The notes under the pieces were generated by a model. That model saw nothing but the letters and a program-made list of their open reading frames with translations. It was not told the origin of the DNA and made no database searches. From contig JASANE010024811.1 of assembly GCA_030248225.1 (NCBI GenBank), positions 1-64,000 of the forward strand: 64,000 nt of DNA. The letters run 5' to 3'. The translations under genes and the position numbers were made by a program. Below are positions 57,781 to 64,000 of the stretch, in pieces. Numbering within the stretch: position 1 is the stretch's first letter; the number at the start of each line of letters is the position of its first letter. This DNA is from Trileptium ribeirensis (Eukaryota; Nematoda; Enoplea; Enoplida; Thoracostomopsidae).

Positions 57781-58145
57781 GACGTAATTTACGACCTATT
57801 TATGGGTATGGACATATGGGTACAAATTAGGGGTACATGGGTACAGTATAATGGTACATGTGGCTATATAATTCAAATATATGAGTACACAGTACATATG
57901 TGTAACTATAGAATAGGGGTACATTAGAGCACAAAAACGGTGTACGCAGGGTGTCCACTCCGAATACATGGATATAAATACGGATACATAAGGGCACAAA
58001 ATAGGTATATGTATGTGCACAATATAGGGGTACATAATGGTACAGAAACAGTGTATGTGTTTGTACAAAGTAGCGGTATGCGTGGATATATAATATAGAT
58101 ATATGAGCACACATTATGGATACTAGGGTACAGTATAGGGATACA
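57780..58145. repeat. Irregular minisatellite of GGGTACA / GTACATA words
   Basis: Words such as ATGGGTACA, GGGGTACAT and ATATGAGTACACA recur at 15-35 bp steps. Minus-strand frames 57796-58110 and its neighbours (Tyr-, His-, Ile-rich) arise from it and are not genes. It directly follows the integrase relic. Confidence 0.8.
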
Positions 58146-58499
58146 CGAAAAGTCTTATAAAACGAGAAATCTATATAATTAGTGACAATTATGGATCATG
58201 TATGTGTCAACTGTAATCGTGGCTATACTTTGCGTCCGAATTTCTGTAGACTTAAAAAAATTTCTAGACCTCAACCACAAAATTAACTACGAATTTCTCA
58301 CGTTGATTTTCAAAAAATAATCTCGACAATATTGTTATATTTTTGGAATTACCGTTCACGTGCGTTGTAAGTGGTCAATCAGGGTACTTCAATCAAAGTA
58401 AAATTAGATGGATCTACCGATTGCTCAAACATGGGTTATTTGATCTACCAGTCAATAAAATAATGTATTGCTACGATATCATTCAAGGTATTTAAACAC

Positions 58500-58910
58500 A
58501 AATGTTTTCTGAAAGACCAATCATAGAGTTATATAAAGGTACACCCATGGACGGAATTAGCTCTATCTGACAGACATACAAATTGTATTTTCGATGATCT
58601 AATACTTGAAGCTATCAGTTTTAAAAAACCAGGAGCAGCATTTTCCCATATGAGACATAATAGTCTGAATAAAATATTTGTAGCACAAAACTTGTACCAT
58701 GAAGCTAAATATATGCGTACAATTAAGCAAAACACTCAGTGCATGCTTCTGTTCCCAAACTTTCCTGATCAATCTGTGATTCACACTCTGGGTAGGCAAA
58801 TGTGGCCTTCAAAACCCCATTTTCTCCAAAGTGCATTTGAACACGCGACGAAAGATCCATTTGAATATTTGTTTTTTGTTTTAAAACCGCAACCGAGAAT
58901 ATATTGAGGG
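58500..58910 (+). pseudogene. Maverick packaging ATPase, C-terminal part
   Basis: Frame 58650-58907 reads SLNKIFVAQNLYHEAKYMRT, then LLFPNFPDQSVIHTLGRQMW and HATKDPFEYLFFVLKPQPR. This is the end of the FtsK/HerA-like genome-packaging ATPase of Maverick/Polinton elements (family pattern: VIYIVQNLFH, then LFKNPRD with RQMYP, then DATSKPYGYLL). The Walker motifs upstream are not recoverable. A preceding frame (58503 onward, IIELYKGTPMDGI) may be part of the same gene. Confidence 0.8.
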
Positions 58911-58974
58911 TACGACAGCATATTTTCTCATACGATGAGAAACTGTATTTTTTAAAAAGGAGTAACTTTTCACT

Positions 58975-59420
58975 AAACTATGAAGATGTCTCGCATCATT
59001 GCACGTAATTTAACTTCTTTACAATTCCTTGGTGGATTATCAGCTAAGGTTGTTATAGCAGTTATAAATGTTGACCCATATCTCTGACTCACGTGCTTGT
59101 AGAGATTGCATACAACAGGCAAAACACGAAAGCCAAACATAAAGTGCTTAAAAGCATTGCAAGTAAAAGAGTATCTGAAACTAAAAAGAAGAAGTTATTA
59201 AAATCCTTTGTTGTGAAGTATTTGTTTAGTAACTTTTACAAAGATTAGGGTACGTAAGGTGGCTGTTGTGCCAATAAGCTGGCCAGACGTTATGAGGTAT
59301 GGTGGTTTACAAGATAAAGAGCCAATAAGAAATAAAGTTAGTGTTTATGAAACAAAAGAAAAACTAGATTTGTCCCTTTTGTTTGCTAAGGATTTACGAA
59401 ATAAAGCTAACTAATGTTAA
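58975..59420 (+). pseudogene. Relic of small basic Maverick protein
   Basis: Short frames include KVLKSIASKRVSETKKKKLL (about 59140-59200), which resembles the Lys/Arg-rich small protein often found just after the ATPase in Maverick elements (pattern LLASKK-V-x-KKK). A further frame contains VAVVPISWPDVMRYGG (59258-59306). Identification rests mainly on position and basic character. Confidence 0.4.
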
Positions 59421-59696
59421 ACAATAAAGAAGATCTAAAAGTGAAAGGCAACAACCAAGTTATTTACCCAGATAAAAGAATTGGCTCCCATATATTTGAT
59501 TTGGTCAAATACTTTGTATTTAATGTAAAACTTTCGCCACCATAATCTATTGACTCAGATAAATTTGGAACTTACTTGGCGGTGTACCAATTTCAGTATT
59601 TTGAAGGTGGACAAAAAGTAGATCTGTGAAACATAAAACCAAATGGAGAACATTTTATTCTTAAAAATACGTCAACCAATCAGCGACGAGTTCGGT

Positions 59697-59735
59697 AGTA
59701 TATAAAGGCGTGAACTATCAAAATTTCATCAGTAT
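59697..59735 (+). promoter_or_regulatory. Candidate core promoter: TATA box and initiator
   Basis: TATAAA at 59701-59706 in GTATATAAAGGCG is followed by TCAGT at 59729-59733. The A at 59731 lies 30 bases after the first T of the box, the usual TATA-to-start distance. It lies 141 bases before the ATG at 59872. Confidence 0.45.
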
Positions 59736-59871
59736 TACTTTGTTTTCATCGAAATCGGTCGTGTTTTATTGCTCTAGATAATTATTTTCCATTACTAGTA
59801 AATAGCTGTATGGAACATAATAAGTACAGTACGACAATCAACGGCACATCACTCGTGTTATTTCGATCATA

Positions 59872-60321
59872 ATGGAGCGGTTTCAGCAACGTCATTGTGG
59901 CACTGCTCAAAGTCGATGTGATCAACGCCGTCAAATACATTTGTATCTAGCAGTGGTAGCAAAGCGAGAGAGCTCCATACTTCAACGATATGGCTTCATA
60001 CAAGGCGATGATGGCAGCATTCAAACCATCTCAACAAAAGAAGTTTGGTGGGCAATCAAATTAAAAACTTTGGTGCGGACAGGCAGACTGCAAACGATAA
60101 TGAAAGGGGAATTACTTGCAAAGTTGCAACAACTACTTCATGTTCGAGCGGCACTCATTGGCATAGAAAAACCATTAATAGCGAAGGCGTCAGAATGGGA
60201 TCAGTATTGGGGATCGGCAAATGTACTTACAATCACCCGGATCAAGATGTCTCGCGGTATAGAACAATTTGTGTGGATTATGAATGGAATTGAGAGGCGA
60301 AGCGAAATAATATTACAGTAA
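59872..60321 (+). CDS. Hypothetical 149-codon ORF in the Maverick region
   Basis: An uninterrupted frame with ATG downstream of a TATA/initiator pair, notable because its neighbours are full of stops. The product (starting MERFQQRHCGTAQSRCDQRR) is basic, with no recognised domain. A second frame (60045-60293) is also open and is in phase with the TBP-like gene that follows, so the true coding frame is uncertain. It may be an N-terminal part of that gene or a separate element gene. Confidence 0.3.
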   Translation: MERFQQRHCGTAQSRCDQRRQIHLYLAVVAKRESSILQRYGFIQGDDGSIQTISTKEVWWAIKLKTLVRTGRLQTIMKGELLAKLQQLLHVRAALIGIEKPLIAKASEWDQYWGSANVLTITRIKMSRGIEQFVWIMNGIERRSEIILQ

Positions 60322-60787
60322 CTTCAAGCGTTTGATGTAGTATTGATTTATCATATTTATCATGTGAAATTGATGGTTTTGATTATAATGTGCTGTTTTT
60401 CACAGAAAGTATTAGACAATTTAAACCTGGAGCTAGAGTATTAATATTTTCAAATAAAAAAGTAATATTGGTTGGCATTAAATCAGAAGATAAAGGAAAA
60501 GTAACTTTAGATACAATGACGAAAATGTTTCAGAAATTGGGTTATCTATGTTCTTCAGAACTTGAAACCCGAGTTGCTAATGTTGTTGGTTTGGTCAGAA
60601 GTGGGATTACATTAAACCTGTCGCACCTCTTTATGAGCAGCTTAGAGAGAATTATACCGTAATGCATAAAACTAAATTGCATAATAGCGTGAAACTCATC
60701 CTAGAAAAAAGAGTTGCTTTAATTTTCAGCAGAGACAATTTAGAAATAACTGATTGTAAATGTGTGAATGATTTTTTATTTATTTAG
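60300..60787 (+). pseudogene. Divergent TATA-binding-protein-like gene, broken
   Basis: Read from 60300, the first repeat shows SIDLSYLSCEIDGFDYNVLF, then VLIFSNKKVILVGIKSEDKG and MFQKLGY, then VANVVGL. These align in order with the TBP saddle: (C)KLDLKTIA, EYNPKRF, ALIFxSGKMVxTGAKSE, QKLGF, IQNMVGS. The second repeat continues in another frame (PLYEQL near 60626; KRVALIFSRDNLEITDC about 60696-60750), matching YEPELFP and LLIFVSGKVVLTGAK. There is one in-frame TGA (about 60333) and a frameshift between about 60600 and 60617. TBP bends promoter DNA to start transcription. It is far from animal TBP, so a viral or element-borne gene is more likely than a host retrocopy. Confidence 0.65.
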
Positions 60788-60799
60788 TAATACAATGTA

Positions 60800-62575
60800 T
60801 AACATTATTAAAAGGCATCAATAAATTCTTGTGATCAATCAAGGAAGCTGTAGTTGTTTGTTACTTTAGCGAATTGGTTGTTGAGTTGCCAATTGCTTTT
60901 GTGCAGCTGAAGTGAGAGCATTAGACTTAGACCTTCCAGATAAGTATATCAATATAGATAAAGGCGTTATTGTGTATTTGTGTAACACGTTTTGGAAACA
61001 ATATACAATTTACGAGGATATTATACAAAAGACAGTCTATCATTCCTAAATTCATTTCGATATAATATTGAGTTTACTTTTCACGCAAGTTGCGATCGCG
61101 CTATCGTATACTTGGTAAATAACATGGAAATAAATTTTTTCCCGAAATTTAAGACCTTTTTGGATTTGCAGTTTTGCACCTAAAAACGGAAGGCATGTTA
61201 GCAGCAAATGTATAAATTTTGAGCAGAACAATCCCATGTTCTTAATGAGTTTCTTTGTAAAAGATCTATGCGTAAACGAAAGATACAAACGTTTCTTATA
61301 TGTGGTTACTACAGGTTGTGTCAAGGACACAATGACTTTGGCCTTGCAAAATTGTATGTTTAATGTATTGGAATTTCACATTTTTGATGCAGAATCTAAG
61401 AAGGAGAATTTTTTAATGATACAAGGATGACACTACGTTTGTGGTTGTCATAAAGTCCATAAAAAGGATTGGTGAACTTATACATCATTCATGATGGCGT
61501 TACCGTTGTGTTTCAGTTTAACAAACCTATCGGAGACAGTGCCATTAAAGAAGAAAAAAGTCTTCAAAAGGATCGTAAAGGAAAGTGACTATAAACAATG
61601 CAAATGTATGCGGCGTTGAAAAGCTAAATTGGAAGGGTGGTGAGCTCCCCTTTAAAACACAAATGTTATGAGTCGCTTGTGACACAACTTTGCCAAGCAG
61701 CGATACCGATGATTTATTTCGCTTTAGGATTAGTGAAAGTGCTTTTGATTTGATATAATCTTGTATTTTTGCTTATATTGACATTGAAATTCTAAAAGGA
61801 GATAGGTGGGAAACCCATTCAAGATTTAAATTTAAAGTTAGCACCATGTAACTTGTCTGGTATGCTCTTATATAATCAATTGAAATGAAGGTTAGTGGCG
61901 AACCTGTAACATATAATCCAAAATTACCCTTGGATGGCATACGTACTGTACACGCTCAAAAGAGTGCGGAACAATAACAATATCTATAACATTCAAAGGT
62001 GGCATACATGTTTGATGACATTGTTGATAATGACGGTTTCTTAGCTAGAATGGCACAAATTTCAAATCACAGAAAGGCGAGCTATAAATTCCAATACTCA
62101 TAGACACACACTTGCAACCAAAATACCTTCAACCGAAAATTAAACTTGAATTTTAATTTACAAAACGTTGACCGTCACTGATATTACAGTGTAGCAAATC
62201 GGATAAATTTTTAGCGCAAATTAATCAATTTAAAACACACATCTAAAGCAAACTTAATAAAACAGGCACTTGATTGCCCAGATAAGATTTTACATAGTTC
62301 AGGAATTCAGTTCCGATCATTTAGGTGTTAGTCACAAACATTATCGGTAAATAAAAATTTACAAAACTTAGATTGGAAAGTACAAATAAATTGAGATGAA
62401 TACTACACATATCTTATGCGAGACATTATACGCTATGAAGTTTTGAACTAAACCAGTTCTTCCGTTATTGTTTCAAACGAAAGCAACATAATTTCAACAA
62501 ACGATTTTATTTAGGTTTTAGGTGGATTTCTCTTTCCATTATTAAAAAATGTAATTATGTGAGATGAGTGCGACA
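60800..62575. other. Unassigned DNA, possibly more Maverick relic
   Basis: Short plus-strand frames (60992-61183, 61236-61430) and stretches such as SGEPVTYNPKLPLDGIRTV (about 61890-61948) look protein-like but match no capsid or other Maverick gene I know. They may be heavily decayed structural genes. No intact frame over 100 codons. Confidence 0.3.
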
Positions 62576-62579
62576 GGAA

Positions 62580-62830
62580 TCAAAGCATACATGAAGCGAA
62601 GTCCGTAATCCGGGGGATGCTACCGCGTCGCCGCAGAGTTGAGACGGTCGGCCGCTGGGTGGACGAGCTGGTGCGCGGCCCGTGGGGGTGGGTTGCAGCG
62701 CCTTCGACGCTACAAAAAGCATCTATAGGTCTGGCGCCTACGGACGGCATCTCCAGCGAAGGGTTAGAGTGATCTGTCAGGGATTCCGGACCCTCAAGAC
62801 GGGATCGGACCTCAGGGGTAGCCCCATACC
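62580..62830. other. GC-rich island
   Basis: Sharp GC-rich patch (for example GTCGGCCGCTGGGTGGACGA) within AT-rich DNA. A 105-codon minus-strand frame (62580-62897) covers it without a recognisable domain. It resembles the other GC-rich islands in kind but no shared block was verified. Confidence 0.35.
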
Positions 62831-63249
62831 TCCGCCTTATGAGCATGTATGAATCAATGGTACACAAGTGCTTACTGGTAGCAGAAATTTGAGCCAAATC
62901 GGGTTGAATTTAACTATATTATTTTCGACTCATGAAATTTGTTGAACCTTGTCAGCTTCTACAGGTATATGTAAATATGTTTGATTTTATTCACTGAAGT
63001 TTAATTACAAAACAAGGTAAGATGTAGCCGCGTGCATTAATCGTTATCGGAGTTTTATAGGTGTTACAATAAAATAACACCTGTTCTTTTGTCAAGTCAG
63101 TTCACGATAGTATAAGCGATGAACGCGCACAAATCCCGATATTCCATTATGTACACGTACATGATTTGCGACAGAGGAACGCGCAGCATTGTAAATGGTC
63201 CCTAGCGATTTAGCGTCGCAATTTGCTTACAACGTACACTCAAAATATT

Positions 63250-63445
63250 TTCCGTGAAATTTAAGAGAACTTTCTGTGACTTTAGCACCACCAGATATTC
63301 TATTAAAATTAAAGAACTATTCCTTGAAATTTCAAAAAATTATCTTTTAAAGAATTATCTTTTAAATTTCAAGGATAAGTTGTTCGAATATTAAAAGAAT
63401 ATGTGGCGGTGCAAAAACCAAAGAAACTTATTTTACACAAGGTAT
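63250..63445. repeat. Foldback element, about 195 bp
   Basis: TTAGCACCACCAGATATTCT (63282-63301) faces AGAATATGTGGCGGTGCAAA (63396-63415), and AACTATTCCTTGAAATTT (63315-63332) faces AAATTTCAAGGATAAGTT (63364-63381). Pairing extends outward more weakly. No ORF. Confidence 0.8.
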
Positions 63446-64000
63446 TAGTTACCCTTGGCTACTGGGAATAGTTTATACGTCGTCTAACATGCACATATAG
63501 TATTGAACTATAAAGTTTTAGAAATTTTTGTTAAATGTTTCCCGACAGATATTTGAAACAACCGCATATAATTTATAGTTGCAACTACCTTTGGATCAAA
63601 AATCACGCTGATTACGATATCTTATATAAAACTCTTTTGGCCGTATTTATTTACAGTAAATGCTAACATTAGCAAAGTTGCATATAGTTTGTATATCTAA
63701 TTGAATGGCATTGACGGTTTTGAAACTTACGTTTTTACCGACGATACGATATCGGTGTGAACTTGATTCTGGAGCGTATATTATGTAGGCTATTTTGTGA
63801 AACTCATGCGAAAAGTAATAGTTGTTGAATCATATTGGTCATTGACATTGCTGTTTTTCAATCAACGATCGCAATTTGTTTTTCCAAAATCAAGTAATCG
63901 ATTTCGCCCAAACTTGATTTTTTTCTTCAGAAAAAAAATATCTAAAAAATCGTAGTATTAAATGTAATAAATCACATTCTGAAAGACATTATTTTTATGA
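63446..64000. other. No gene recognised
   Basis: AT-rich DNA at the window end; nothing assigned. Confidence 0.4.

Larger units (their letters stand above)
52540..60790 (+). mobile_element. Decayed Maverick/Polinton-like element
   Basis: Plus-strand relics follow in order: protein-primed DNA polymerase B (52556-56570), integrase with chromodomain-like tail (56800-57780), packaging ATPase C-terminus (58650-58904), a short basic protein relic (about 59090-59250) and a TBP-like gene (60300-60787). This gene set is that of Maverick/Polinton elements and related adintoviruses. Every gene carries stops, frameshifts or catalytic losses. No capsid or protease gene and no terminal inverted repeats were recognised, so both limits are approximate. 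Confidence 0.85.

Noticed and set aside
57796..58114. Tyr/His/Ile-rich minus-strand ORFs resembling a repeat protein
   Set aside because: They are generated by the GTACA minisatellite and lie opposite the Maverick coding strand.

Overview
The window is eukaryotic, AT-rich and very gene-poor, and reads as invertebrate animal DNA. Supporting signs are a spliced class-A GPCR gene with GT-AG introns (acceptors TATATTTCAG and TTTATTTTCAG), a CsRn1-type Ty3 retrotransposon, non-LTR retrotransposon remains, a Maverick/Polinton relic, and many satellites and short dispersed repeats. The species cannot be fixed from sequence alone. The acceptor style and repeated CTTAGGCTTAG blocks would fit a nematode, but this is weak evidence.

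Layout. 1-9.2 kb: no confident gene, a few orphan ORFs, decayed palindromic repeats and a 126-138 bp tandem duplication. 9.24-24.35 kb, minus strand: one three-exon neuropeptide-type GPCR gene. Its 677-codon reading frame closes exactly across both introns (exons 24351-24036, 20630-20531, 10858-9241). Intron 2 (about 9.7 kb) carries a 5.34-kb Ty3 element in the same orientation (13634-18976), with LTRs, a 4-bp AAAC target duplication, a tRNA-Trp-type primer site, a CHCC Gag knuckle, and broken gag and pol. 24.4-33 kb: an ATTG microsatellite, a 16 x 110 bp satellite, a 5 x 157 bp satellite and a 0.44-kb foldback element. 33.7-36.1 kb: a decayed LINE. 36-52 kb: dispersed repeat families, a 3 x 290 bp array, an 8 x 132 bp array with higher-order structure, and short duplications. 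52.5-60.8 kb: a decayed Maverick/Polinton on the plus strand (protein-primed DNA polymerase B, integrase with chromodomain-like tail, packaging ATPase, TBP-like gene), split by a LINE 3' fragment flanked by a 13-bp target duplication. 60.8-64 kb: unassigned AT-rich DNA, a GC-rich patch and a foldback.

Most notable observations: (1) the Ty3 integrase ends in a PWWP-like domain, the chromatin-reader fold, where other Ty3 elements carry a chromodomain, and this copy lies in the intron of a gene; (2) its Gag N-terminus carries a 2A-like ribosome-skipping motif (GIEQNPGP after a hydrophobic run); (3) the Maverick relic carries a divergent TATA-binding-protein-like gene. None of these retroelement or Maverick genes is intact in this copy.
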